IMG/VR virus record: IMGVR_UViG_3300047562_003274
Span: 1 to 30,206 of that record
Reading direction: 5' to 3' (one strand)
Source: a virus
Length of the DNA stretch: 30,206 nucleotides
The notes under the pieces were generated by a model. It did no database searches. It saw nothing but the letters and a program-made list of their open reading frames with translations, and was not told the DNA's origin. How positions within the stretch are numbered: position 1 is the stretch's first letter; every line of letters starts with the position of its first letter. Shown one piece after another: positions 1 through 7,613 of this stretch. Position numbers and translations under genes: made by a program.

Positions 1-182
1 TAATTAGATAGCTCTAGTATTTCTGGTTGCTCTAATAAAGCTTGATATATTTCGGTCTTTATGTGAGTTAAAACCTTTGGCAAATTAGACGAAAATGATT
101 TATTGATTTCTTTTGACAACGCTAAAAATCCTTGTTGCGTTATCTCTTGAGTAGGATTTAATAAATCTATACTGATGCTCAT
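1..182 (-). CDS. Hypothetical protein, partial (C-terminus beyond window)
   Basis: Only the first 60 codons are inside the window. The protein begins MSISIDLLNPTQEITQQG and continues with a mixed helical, charged sequence containing no motif I recognise. The ATG overlaps the stop of the upstream gene as ATGA (stop 179-181, start 180-182), so translation is probably coupled. A GGAAAAG stretch about 8 bases before the ATG can serve as ribosome binding site. Its place at the distal end of the appendage operon suggests a virion or assembly protein, but that is inference from position only. Confidence 0.75.
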   Translation of the reverse strand, partial: MSISIDLLNPTQEITQQGFLALSKEINKSFSSNLPKVLTHIKTEIYQALLEQPEILELSN

Positions 183-667
183 GAAGTTCTTTTCCAAAAA
201 CAAGTAAAATATCTATTCTGTTTAATTCCCATGGGGGTGTAATCTCCCCACCTAATAAATCTCTTATTGTTAAAAAATGGCAAATCTACATTGACTATCA
301 ATGATTTTGAATTAAGGATTGTTTGTATGTCGGACATTTTTGCAATGGTTTGTATAGATCCATCTGGGACTTGCATATTTTCTGAAATATTAATCCATTG
401 CTTAGGGTCATGATACACCTTTAGTGTAATATCTGTAAAAGTTTCGACTTCTTTTATGGTTTTGGTTCCAATGTTATAACCACCACCGCCACCACCATCA
501 TTTCTTCTTATGGTATTTACATTAGGAAGATTATTGTTGGGATTTTGGATAATTATTTCTTTTTTTTCTATAGAAACTAATTGGCATGGTACGCCAAAAA
601 TATCAAATGTATCATCAATTAGTTCGTAATATTTATCGAATACAGATTGTGATATATTAAGAGTCAT
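179..667 (-). CDS. Hypothetical virion-region protein with glycine run (162 aa)
   Basis: A 162-residue protein that I do not recognise firmly. The N-terminal third (residues 1-45) reads like a small beta-rich domain (DTFDIFGVPCQLVSIEKKEI). It is followed by a run of six glycines near residue 60, coded by a CCACCGCCACCACC tract on the plus strand, and then a second mixed domain ending in an aromatic, basic tail. It overlaps the upstream fibre gene by 11 bases and the next gene by 4, so all three are probably co-translated. A head-tail connector or neck role is possible, because FGVPCQLV-type openings are familiar from that class, but this is weak. No signal peptide or membrane segment is seen. 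Confidence 0.7.
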   Translation of the reverse strand: MTLNISQSVFDKYYELIDDTFDIFGVPCQLVSIEKKEIIIQNPNNNLPNVNTIRRNDGGGGGGYNIGTKTIKEVETFTDITLKVYHDPKQWINISENMQVPDGSIQTIAKMSDIQTILNSKSLIVNVDLPFFNNKRFIRWGDYTPMGIKQNRYFTCFWKRTS

Positions 668-2075
668 TTTGGTATATTGCCTTTAAATGAATATGAAAAC
701 CCATTTCTTCTTGCTCTGATGATTGTGTTGGCATTGGATTATAAAATACTCCAGACACATAATTATCAACAGTGTCAGAAACAAAGGAATAAGAAAGCAA
801 CAATTTATCGGCTAAAGGTTTAGCTGGAGAAATATTAACACTATAAGGTGCGCCACTTGAAACTCCGCTAACATAAAAACCATGATAATAAACATCCTGG
901 CCCGATACTGGTGGTATAATGCCAGAGACAGTAGAAGTAATACTGCAACCACTTGGACCACAAGCAATTCCGCTAGCAATTCCGCTCATTAATGGGCCTG
1001 ATTCTTGTAGAACAATATCTCGCGTCTTTGTTGCAATCAGGTCTCTAAAAAGATCTAATTCATCCTCTATTGTTTGTAGGTGTTCTACGTGTTCTAGTTG
1101 CAGATTGTCGATGTCTGTATTAACTTCTGTCTTAAAAGAATTTACATCTTGCTGTATAGAGACAACAACAGAATCTGCATAATCTTCTGCCGCGCTGCGA
1201 AGATCTCCTGATGTAATAGATAACTGTGTAATTGTAGTATATAAGCTTGATAAATCTGGTATATCATCTATATGAAGCAATCTAAATCTTGGGTAGTCAT
1301 CTGGACATCCACCTTGGCAGTTTTCTATTGGTCCAGCAAAAAATGTTCTTGAAGATTGTGGTATAAGCTTGATATTTTGATCGACATCTCCATCAAAATC
1401 TAAAATAAGAGATGCATAACTATCTACATCAGAAGTATTAGGCATGAAATGTTTATACTGTGTACCTCCGGGGTATGAGGAATCATCGCCATTGTTTGCC
1501 TGAAAGTAAACACCAACATCCCCAACATAGTAACCTGAAGCTCTAATTCTTGAGTGATACTCGGCAGAATCACCGCCAACATCAACCCCATAAACACCAA
1601 GACTTTTCTGTATAGATAGAGACTTGAAATCATTATCCCATTTTAAATCTGGATAATAATTGATAATATTTTCAGATTCCCAAACAGCTATACCTTTATT
1701 TTGTGGAATAGGAAAATTTGCATTATAACCAGAAGCGTGAAATACGCAGTGAGTTGCTGGATAGGTTACAAAAACTTCTTTCGGGCCAGAATTAAAATTA
1801 ATATTGGAGTTATCGGCATTGCTGCTTTTAATAGACCTTCTATTTAGGGCGTACTGTTCAGTATTGTCTAAATCGTTATTAAGAACGACAAAAGTACCTG
1901 AACCAACTTCATAATTATTGCCATCAGTAATGGCATAAAATACAATATCTCCGTGAGAATATTCTGAGGAAAAGGGGCTGAACCCATTGGTTGCGCCAGC
2001 TAGGCCAATAGTACCGCTTCCAGTTGAAAATGTTAGCTCTTTTATTCGATCATTTGGTTTTATAATATTAGTCAC
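657..2075 (-). CDS. Tail fibre-like structural protein (472 aa)
   Basis: This 472-residue protein has the look of a phage fibre: a beta-rich, Ser/Gly/Asn-rich first half, then RFRLLHIDDIPDLSSLY near residue 265, a motif common in phage fibre stalks. A likely trimeric coiled coil follows (roughly residues 285-345, with heptad-like EHVEHLQTIEDELDLF). The C-terminal region is rich in SG repeats (SGIASGIACGPSGC) and ends in a beta-rich domain. ACGPSGC recalls GCGPSG in the 912-residue protein encoded at 10194-12932. Inferred role: extended virion appendage for host contact. The start ATG at 2075 lies 22 bases after the preceding gene, and the 3' end overlaps the next gene by 11 bases. No enzyme motif is visible. 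Confidence 0.8.
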   Translation of the reverse strand: MTNIIKPNDRIKELTFSTGSGTIGLAGATNGFSPFSSEYSHGDIVFYAITDGNNYEVGSGTFVVLNNDLDNTEQYALNRRSIKSSNADNSNINFNSGPKEVFVTYPATHCVFHASGYNANFPIPQNKGIAVWESENIINYYPDLKWDNDFKSLSIQKSLGVYGVDVGGDSAEYHSRIRASGYYVGDVGVYFQANNGDDSSYPGGTQYKHFMPNTSDVDSYASLILDFDGDVDQNIKLIPQSSRTFFAGPIENCQGGCPDDYPRFRLLHIDDIPDLSSLYTTITQLSITSGDLRSAAEDYADSVVVSIQQDVNSFKTEVNTDIDNLQLEHVEHLQTIEDELDLFRDLIATKTRDIVLQESGPLMSGIASGIACGPSGCSITSTVSGIIPPVSGQDVYYHGFYVSGVSSGAPYSVNISPAKPLADKLLLSYSFVSDTVDNYVSGVFYNPMPTQSSEQEEMGFHIHLKAIYQNDS

Positions 2076-2097
2076 TGGCTATCTCCATGCTGTTATA

Positions 2098-3147
2098 TTA
2101 ATCGTGATTAGATACCACAGTTACGCTGTCGCTATAGGTTGCTCCAGATTCTATACCAAAGATAACAAGATCATTAATTTCTGCGTCTCTGGGAGCATTT
2201 TGGTCATCTAGCACAAAAAATGTGCAATAGTCGGCAGTTCTTTCAACGCAACAAACAGTATTTAGTTCAAAATCAGCGCCACTACTTTGGCTACTTCTTG
2301 CGTTGCTTGTACCAATAGCTAAATAATCATTACCACTATCGAAGAGTCCATCGTTAAACCAAATTTTAAACTTTCCAGCCTGTGGAACATATGTTACGCC
2401 ATCACCATTTTCATTTACTTCTATTCTCTGTAGCTTTTTTACCCCATAAGAAGAATAAACTTCAGCTACGGGATTTCCTAAAGCCCCAGAAACAGAACTA
2501 AAACTAATCCAAGCTTTTGCTGTGCTTCTAGCTGAAGACATTTCAGAACTATCTTTATCGAAATACAATTTTGTTCCAGAGCCAACGTGTACTGTTTCTG
2601 TTGTTAGTCCGGTATGTTCAAATCTAAAGCCTTTAGCTCTATCTCCAGCGGTGTTTTTTACAGATACTCCTCTTTCTCTAATCCAATTATTAGCACCTAA
2701 CCCTAGAGAGTTTGTTGCTGAACTTCCACCAGCGGTAGAAACAATATCCCTAGTACTAGTTACACTAAGATATTGGGTGTGTGGGTCTCCAGTGCCAAGA
2801 CCGGCCAAATCGTTATGCTCAATACCTTCTACTCCGGGGTATGGAATAGTTTGCCTTTCGCCGTTTCCGTCTGGAGTTTGGAAAACAATGCCGCTGTGGA
2901 CAACTAGTGTCCCGCCCTGTTGGTTGCCTTGAACGGTATGTATAATTAACTCTACGTCATCTATGAATTGCTTACCGGGAACATCCCAAGCTCCACTGGC
3001 TATAATGTATGGAATAGAGGCTGCAACATTTCTAAGAGGTTCTCTTACATCAGAAGCCCCAATTTCTCCAGAATTATTGTCAGCTAATCTCGTATTGATC
3101 TCTGCGACTAACTGAGCAACTGTTTTAATGATAGGTTCGGTTGCCAT
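2098..3147 (-). CDS. Tail fibre protein with HNDL/GDPHTQYL motif (349 aa)
   Basis: The protein has a short helical N-terminus (residues 1-45, VAQLVAEINTRLADNNSGEI), which is probably the virion-anchoring part. The motif HNDLAGLGTGDPHTQYL follows at about residues 110-126. This motif (H-N/G-x-L-x-G-L...D-x-H-x-Q-Y-L) is widespread in tail-fibre and tail-spike proteins of tailed phages. After it comes a beta-rich C-terminal domain with two adjacent cysteines (NTVCCVERT), likely the receptor-binding head. No chaperone-of-endosialidase domain is present. It begins 11 bases downstream of the 173-residue gene, with the purine-rich AAAGGAGAAAT just before the ATG as ribosome binding site. Confidence 0.85.
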   Translation of the reverse strand: MATEPIIKTVAQLVAEINTRLADNNSGEIGASDVREPLRNVAASIPYIIASGAWDVPGKQFIDDVELIIHTVQGNQQGGTLVVHSGIVFQTPDGNGERQTIPYPGVEGIEHNDLAGLGTGDPHTQYLSVTSTRDIVSTAGGSSATNSLGLGANNWIRERGVSVKNTAGDRAKGFRFEHTGLTTETVHVGSGTKLYFDKDSSEMSSARSTAKAWISFSSVSGALGNPVAEVYSSYGVKKLQRIEVNENGDGVTYVPQAGKFKIWFNDGLFDSGNDYLAIGTSNARSSQSSGADFELNTVCCVERTADYCTFFVLDDQNAPRDAEINDLVIFGIESGATYSDSVTVVSNHD

Positions 3148-3158
3148 GTATTTCTCCT

Positions 3159-3680
3159 TTAATATCTAAAATAACCACCTCTAAGGTCGTAATCTGAGTA
3201 TGTTCGTCTGACAAAGTCGCTGGCTGGCGCATATGGGCTAAGAATAGCATGTCCAGCAAGACTATTTCCAGCGCGATAATCTATTAACATTTGTTCATAT
3301 TTAGAGCAAAGATCTTTATACAGAATATTTAATGTTCCAGAAACACCCCTTAGATCTATTGATGATGGACCATCCTTAATAGATATAGCGTTGCCAGACT
3401 CAGCCCTAACCTCTCCACCAATAATTATGCAAGAGCATTTTAAACTAACCAATGCGATAAAATCATCATCTTTAGTCTCAGTGTCGGTTGGATCTGGACT
3501 TAATTCACACTGTTCTACATTTATATTGTAAGCTTGCTTTAGGTCGGTTTCGGTTGTTAATAACTGTGCGGCTACTAAAATTGTTGTCTCTAGACGTTTA
3601 GCTGAGTATTTGTAATTTGCGGGATCGACATCGCTAATTAAATGTCTAACCATTGTAGAAATTTGGCCTTGCCAAGACAT
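3159..3680 (-). CDS. Putative head-tail adaptor/neck protein (173 aa)
   Basis: A mostly helical 173-residue protein starting MSWQGQISTMVRHLISDVDP, with RLETTILVAAQLL and a late segment LCSKYEQMLIDYRAG. Helix-rich proteins of this size, with paired N-terminal helices for a short nucleic-acid- or portal-contacting bundle, are typical head-tail adaptors (the gp6/gp15-like connector class). The YSDYDLRGGYFRY tail is tyrosine-rich. Assignment rests on size and fold impression only. It lies 7 bases after the 101-residue Ig-like gene. Its place among fibre genes rather than beside the portal is unusual for an adaptor, so it could instead be a tail component. Confidence 0.6.
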   Translation of the reverse strand: MSWQGQISTMVRHLISDVDPANYKYSAKRLETTILVAAQLLTTETDLKQAYNINVEQCELSPDPTDTETKDDDFIALVSLKCSCIIIGGEVRAESGNAISIKDGPSSIDLRGVSGTLNILYKDLCSKYEQMLIDYRAGNSLAGHAILSPYAPASDFVRRTYSDYDLRGGYFRY

Positions 3681-3687
3681 ACATCAC

Positions 3688-3993
3688 CTATAGGTTGCAG
3701 TGTACTTGAAAACTGTAAATATCAGTATAGTAAGTGCCTGCTGGTAAGGCGACTTTTGCCTGAAGCTTGTAATGTCCGGCCTCATCCAAATCTCCAGCTA
3801 GTGTATTGTAGTAAACTTTACCGTCTGTGCCATTAGTGTATAGAGTGCCAACCTTATTGACAACTTCATCATCTGGCTTTTTAAACATCATCGTAATACT
3901 GGAGGCGGTTGAAATATCAACAACAACTCCATCATCTTTAATAGTAACGAGAAATTTAGTGCCAACATCATTTACGTGTATTTCGCTAGCCAT
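3688..3993 (-). CDS. Ig-like BppU-N-type small virion protein (101 aa)
   Basis: The 101-residue beta-rich protein matches the pattern of the baseplate upper protein N-terminal (BppU-N-like) fold: a short strand (IHVNDVGTKFLVTI), then D-G-x-x-V-D-I-S-T-A-S-S-I-T, a lysine-rich strand MMFKKPDDEVV, and a final G-x-Y-x-L-x-A strand with YYTDIYSFQVH. The protein at 17120-17527 shows the same overall layout with little residue identity, so the two may be distant paralogues. In known phages such domains are part of baseplate or tail-tip complexes. The fold call is by eye. A 60-base spacer with no hairpin precedes the next gene. Confidence 0.7.
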   Translation of the reverse strand: MASEIHVNDVGTKFLVTIKDDGVVVDISTASSITMMFKKPDDEVVNKVGTLYTNGTDGKVYYNTLAGDLDEAGHYKLQAKVALPAGTYYTDIYSFQVHCNL

Positions 3994-4053
3994 GTTACCT
4001 CTTTAATATTATGTCCGAAGTTTGTTTGATGGAAAGCGTAATTTCTAAGATTT

Positions 4054-4227
4054 TCATAGTATAACTATTGGATCTTTCTCTATAGTCATGTCTATTGTAA
4101 TTATACTACATATGTTTTGTGTTTCTGGGCTTTGCTGTTGAATATATAAAATAAGCTCCTCGTCGCGTCCGTTATAAAAAACAGACTGCGATGTAGAGAG
4201 CGGAAGAAAGCTCCAGAAATTGAACAT
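4054..4227 (-). CDS. Small hypothetical protein (57 aa)
   Basis: A 57-residue protein, MFNFWSFLPLSTSQSVFYNG onward, with an aromatic N-terminus, a beta-strand-like middle (EELILYIQQQ) and a hydrophobic end. A longer reading from a GTG at 4239 is possible, but the ATG at 4227 is preceded by GTGAGG about 6 bases upstream, a proper ribosome binding site, while the GTG has none. I recognise no family. It sits in the operon between the 107-residue gene (28-base gap) and the Ig-like gene. Confidence 0.6.
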   Translation of the reverse strand: MFNFWSFLPLSTSQSVFYNGRDEELILYIQQQSPETQNICSIITIDMTIEKDPIVIL

Positions 4228-4255
4228 ATATTGCCTCACTTAGTTATACACTAAT

Positions 4256-4579
4256 TTATTCACCCAAAGGTGGAGTGATGATATTATTTTCAATACCAAC
4301 CTTTGTAATATAACTAATCAGTGATATCATTGCAGATTGTAGATCTGAGTCTATTTGTGATTTTTCTAGCATATTCTCAACCCTGACCCACTGGCCATTT
4401 CCGGGTTCTAGTTCTGCTACACCGTCAAGCATCCCATATTTGTGGAGTTTGACTTCGCCCGTAACGTCGCCATTAGGATCAGGAGCGCGAATAACAATCT
4501 CCTCAATCCACACTCTATCATAAGTTTTAGCGGGAATGACCGCTGGATCAACTGCATTTAAAATTGGTAAATCTGCCAT
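4256..4579 (-). CDS. Hypothetical protein (107 aa)
   Basis: A 107-residue protein with a beta-rich first part (DRVWIEEIVIRAPDPNGDVT, then GEVKLHKYGMLDG) and a helical C-terminal part (KSQIDSDLQSAMISLISYI). The pattern of strands around DPNG-x-V-x-G-E-V-K-L is one I associate with small tail or fibre accessory proteins of marine and freshwater phages, but I cannot name a family. ATG at 4579 follows the previous stop by 10 bases with AAGGAGAAT just before it. No cysteines, signal peptide or membrane segment. Confidence 0.7.
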   Translation of the reverse strand: MADLPILNAVDPAVIPAKTYDRVWIEEIVIRAPDPNGDVTGEVKLHKYGMLDGVAELEPGNGQWVRVENMLEKSQIDSDLQSAMISLISYITKVGIENNIITPPLGE

Positions 4580-4589
4580 AATATTCTCC

Positions 4590-5132
4590 TTATAGGTTAT
4601 TAATACTTTGAGTATATTCTATACTTAATCTACTTCTATAGTTTCCATAAGCCAACATAAGTGGTGTCATTTGCTCCAAACTAAGACAATAAACTTGGCC
4701 ACTTTTATCAGTTATATATGTTGAATTTGCAATATTGTTTTCTACACTTTCTTTTAAAAGTATGTAAGCGCCAGTTAATAGTGTAACGTCTTGATCAGAA
4801 AGTCCAAGAATAGCACCAGCCGGATAAAGATTTTTAGGAACAACAAAACCAGCATTTATTTTTTGCTGTAGTTCTTGTTCAATTTTTTGCAATTTTTTTT
4901 GTTTGTTTGTTTCTCGTTTGTGTTTTGTGGCAATCTCTATATCTTTGTCTGTTAATGTTGTAGGCTCAATGTCTAATTCTTCCATAACCAATGGGTCAAG
5001 AACATATTTTGAAGGGTCTGTTCTTGTGCTGCCATCTTTTAGTCTAATTCTTGGAGGCAATTTAACTATATTACCACTAGATTTATTTCTGTAATAAGGT
5101 GGTTCGCCGTAGTATTCTTTTATTTTATTCAT
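4590..5132 (-). CDS. Hypothetical fibre-accessory protein (180 aa)
   Basis: The reading frame is open back to 5180, but I place the start at ATG 5132 (MNKIKEYYGEPPYYRN). This gives only an 8-base overlap with the LamG gene and an AAGAG about 10 bases upstream, whereas the longer start would overlap by 56 bases. The protein has a basic, lysine/glutamine-rich helix near residues 65-95 (KQKKLQKIEQELQQKI) and a C-terminal helical region with LEQMTPLMLAYGNYRSRL. Its position directly after a large adhesin and its two-part layout recall DUF4376-type fibre-assembly proteins, but the match is loose. An assembly chaperone for the adjacent adhesin is a reasonable guess only. Confidence 0.65.
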   Translation of the reverse strand: MNKIKEYYGEPPYYRNKSSGNIVKLPPRIRLKDGSTRTDPSKYVLDPLVMEELDIEPTTLTDKDIEIATKHKRETNKQKKLQKIEQELQQKINAGFVVPKNLYPAGAILGLSDQDVTLLTGAYILLKESVENNIANSTYITDKSGQVYCLSLEQMTPLMLAYGNYRSRLSIEYTQSINNL

Positions 5133-7224
5133 TAAGTAAAGCTCTTGTTGGTGGATTGAAGCTTGCGGTATAGCGGGCAACGCCCTTTGTTATACGGAAA
5201 TCATCGATGTAACCCTCTATCGGAAACGAGGCACCGTTTCCGGCTCCGATTCCTGCGTTGCTTCCGTCGTCATAAATACTATTGGAATTCGTGGCAGAAA
5301 TTCCGCTGACGCCGTTTATGTACAAGTTCCATTGACTACCATTTCGCACCAACGCAACATGATTCCATCCATTCAGCGTAAGAGCAACAGAGGAAGTCGC
5401 ACCAATCTCCCAGCCAAAATTTCCACCGCCCAATTCCACATAGAGCGCTGGATACAAATTGCTAACCCCAGCGTATAAATTCAGTCCCGCATATGTGCTG
5501 GTGTTTGCCCGCTTGGAGTAAATGGTTCCCCCAGACGATGAAGTGGGCCTCACCCAGCATTCAAGGGTAAAGCTATCACTACCAAAGACGATGGCGGCAT
5601 CGTGAGCAATAGTAAGGAAATCACCAGTGCCGTCAAAATAAGCCGACGCCCCACCAAATTTGCTCTCGCTTGTGCTAATCTGAGCGTTGCCGTTGGCGGT
5701 CACGGTTAGCCCATTGTTGCTCTCGTCGGTAAATGTAGTCGAGCCGTTCGTGCCGTCCATCGGCAGTAACAGTGAAACATTGTCAAAATAAAGATCATTT
5801 GTTAATAATGTATCTGGGAAAGCTTTAGTTGGTGGAGTGAAATTTTCTGAATAACGACAAATCCCTTTTGTGATTCTGATCTCGTCTAAATAGCCCTGAA
5901 AGGTTTGTCTACCAGAAGTTTGCTCCCAACCGATATACATTCTATTAGGTAAATAAAACGCTAGGGTAACGCTTGATACGGCTGTGCCGGAAACACCATT
6001 TAAGAAAGCTCTCATTGTATTATTAGAGTCTCTTGTAATAGCAATGTGCTGCCACTCATTAGCAGTTATGGTTGGGGTATATGCAAATGAATAACCGTTA
6101 TTAGTAAACATAAAATAAGACGGTGGGCTATTCCTCATATAAATAGCCCATTGATTGTTCACTAATTGATGGTTGCCCAAAACACCCATATAAGAAGACG
6201 CAGCTGTGGTACCATCCCAGTATGCCCAAAATTCTACTGTAAATGGCCCGTCAAAATAAAATGGACTAGTGTTATTTTCAAGCTGTAAATATTGACCGTT
6301 GGGAAAATCTGCACTTTGTTCAAATTTTGCTGGAGATGACGCTATAACAACTGCCGTATCTTCTACAACCGACAGAGATAATGGCCCGTCATCTATAAAA
6401 TTCTGACTCCCAGCCGTTCCGTCCATATGCATCAACAATGAAACATAGTTTTCAAAATAAGGATCTAGTTGTACTGGCGCAGCGGTTCCAAAGGGTAGTG
6501 TTGGAGGAGTAAAGTCTGCTGTATATCTAGCAAAACCTTTAGTTATGCGGAAATCATCGATGTAACCGTTCCATGTGTCCGATAAAGAGTGCGCAGAAGT
6601 TCCAATAAATAAGTTATTAGTCTGAACCAAATTTGAGGTGTTCGTAGCTACAAGCCTCTGAACACCATTAAGCCACAGAATGACTTGCCCAGACTTTCGT
6701 GTTAATGCCACATGCACCCACTCGCCTGTGGGCAGGTAGCTTTGATCGTAAGCATAGGAGCTACCTGCTATATACAAATTATCAGACGTATTCTGCCTTC
6801 GCAAAAGAATTCCTTCCGTGTACCAACCTATGCTGAATAATGTCATGAAGTTTTTATCTTGCGAAGACGCATAAAACCATCCTTCAACAGTAAAATCACC
6901 TGTTCCAAACTGAAAAGCGACATTATTGGCAATTGAAAGATAGTCCCCCGTCCCGTCAAACGCCGCCGACGCTCCGCCAAACTTGCTTTCGCTGGTGCTG
7001 ATCTGAGCATCGCCTACCGCAGTAATGGAAAAATTGTTATTGCTACTATCCGTAAAAGTAGTAGAAGCATCATCACCATCCATGCTCAAAAGAAGACTAA
7101 CGTAATCAAAAAATGGATCAAGATTAGGAGCCAAGGCACTTGGCCAAATGTTACCTTTTCTAGCAAGAAACGTGTCTCTTAATGTCCAGATACCATTGGC
7201 GTTTGAGGTGCTGGGGTAAGTCAT
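5125..7224 (-). CDS. Triple LamG/concanavalin-like adhesin (699 aa)
   Basis: Three consecutive LamG-type (concanavalin A-like lectin/glucanase) domains are visible, at about residues 40-240, 257-465 and 480-692. Each opens with an SLL-x-MDG strand, has F-T-V/L-E-x-W and W-x-H-x-A-x-x-R strands and an LNG turn, and closes with a Y-x-D-D/E-x-R-I-T-K-G...P-P-T hinge. Such domains bind glycans, so the protein is probably a receptor-binding or surface-adhesion fibre. The N-terminus (YPSTSNANGIWTLRD...WP) resembles that of the 912-residue protein at 10194-12932, suggesting a common virion anchor. Domains 1 and 3 are clearly alike also in DNA; domain 2 is more diverged, and domain 3 is noticeably more G+C-rich. 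The start forms TAATG with the upstream stop. Confidence 0.92.
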   Translation of the reverse strand: MTYPSTSNANGIWTLRDTFLARKGNIWPSALAPNLDPFFDYVSLLLSMDGDDASTTFTDSSNNNFSITAVGDAQISTSESKFGGASAAFDGTGDYLSIANNVAFQFGTGDFTVEGWFYASSQDKNFMTLFSIGWYTEGILLRRQNTSDNLYIAGSSYAYDQSYLPTGEWVHVALTRKSGQVILWLNGVQRLVATNTSNLVQTNNLFIGTSAHSLSDTWNGYIDDFRITKGFARYTADFTPPTLPFGTAAPVQLDPYFENYVSLLMHMDGTAGSQNFIDDGPLSLSVVEDTAVVIASSPAKFEQSADFPNGQYLQLENNTSPFYFDGPFTVEFWAYWDGTTAASSYMGVLGNHQLVNNQWAIYMRNSPPSYFMFTNNGYSFAYTPTITANEWQHIAITRDSNNTMRAFLNGVSGTAVSSVTLAFYLPNRMYIGWEQTSGRQTFQGYLDEIRITKGICRYSENFTPPTKAFPDTLLTNDLYFDNVSLLLPMDGTNGSTTFTDESNNGLTVTANGNAQISTSESKFGGASAYFDGTGDFLTIAHDAAIVFGSDSFTLECWVRPTSSSGGTIYSKRANTSTYAGLNLYAGVSNLYPALYVELGGGNFGWEIGATSSVALTLNGWNHVALVRNGSQWNLYINGVSGISATNSNSIYDDGSNAGIGAGNGASFPIEGYIDDFRITKGVARYTASFNPPTRALLNE

Positions 7225-7601
7225 TAGTTCAATTCCTCATAACTAAGTATAAAATTAATAGTCCCACTGGCACTGATATTAACATCTATTCTACGATCTT
7301 CTTCTATCCATATTGGTGAGTTTTTATCTAGCAGAGCAACGGTGCTATCAAAGGGTATAGTAACAGTACTAATGATAGGATGCCCCGTTCCAGATCCAGC
7401 CGTGGCGCTATCATATAATGTAACAGAACAGTCGGCATTATTATCTCCGTCAATATTGCAGGCAATAAGGGTGGTTGTTTTTAATATCTTATTGCTACCA
7501 CTACTGTTTGTTAACAGATTTTCTGCGGCTGTTCCACTAGGAGTAATATATGTGGTTTTGCCATAAATAGAAGTGGGGTTTTTAATATCTGGATTAGCCA
7601 T
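7224..7601 (-). CDS. Small beta-rich virion protein, paralogue of the gene at 12944 (125 aa)
   Basis: A 125-residue beta-rich protein. Its second half (TLIACNIDGDNNADCSVTLY, then IPFDSTVALLDKNSPIWIEE) aligns by eye with the 120-residue protein encoded at 12944-13306 (VPYQTSIILIDKDTPVYLQE). Both end with an acidic-aromatic I-x-x-Y-x-x-x-N-E/N tail. This resembles small tail or fibre-tip proteins that carry a single beta-sandwich in cyanophages and related phages. It precedes the LamG adhesin with a one-base TAATG overlap, and GAGGAA upstream serves the downstream start. Function unknown; perhaps a cap or adaptor between fibre and virion. Confidence 0.75.
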   Translation of the reverse strand: MANPDIKNPTSIYGKTTYITPSGTAAENLLTNSSGSNKILKTTTLIACNIDGDNNADCSVTLYDSATAGSGTGHPIISTVTIPFDSTVALLDKNSPIWIEEDRRIDVNISASGTINFILSYEELN

Positions 7602-7613
7602 TGTTTGTATCCT

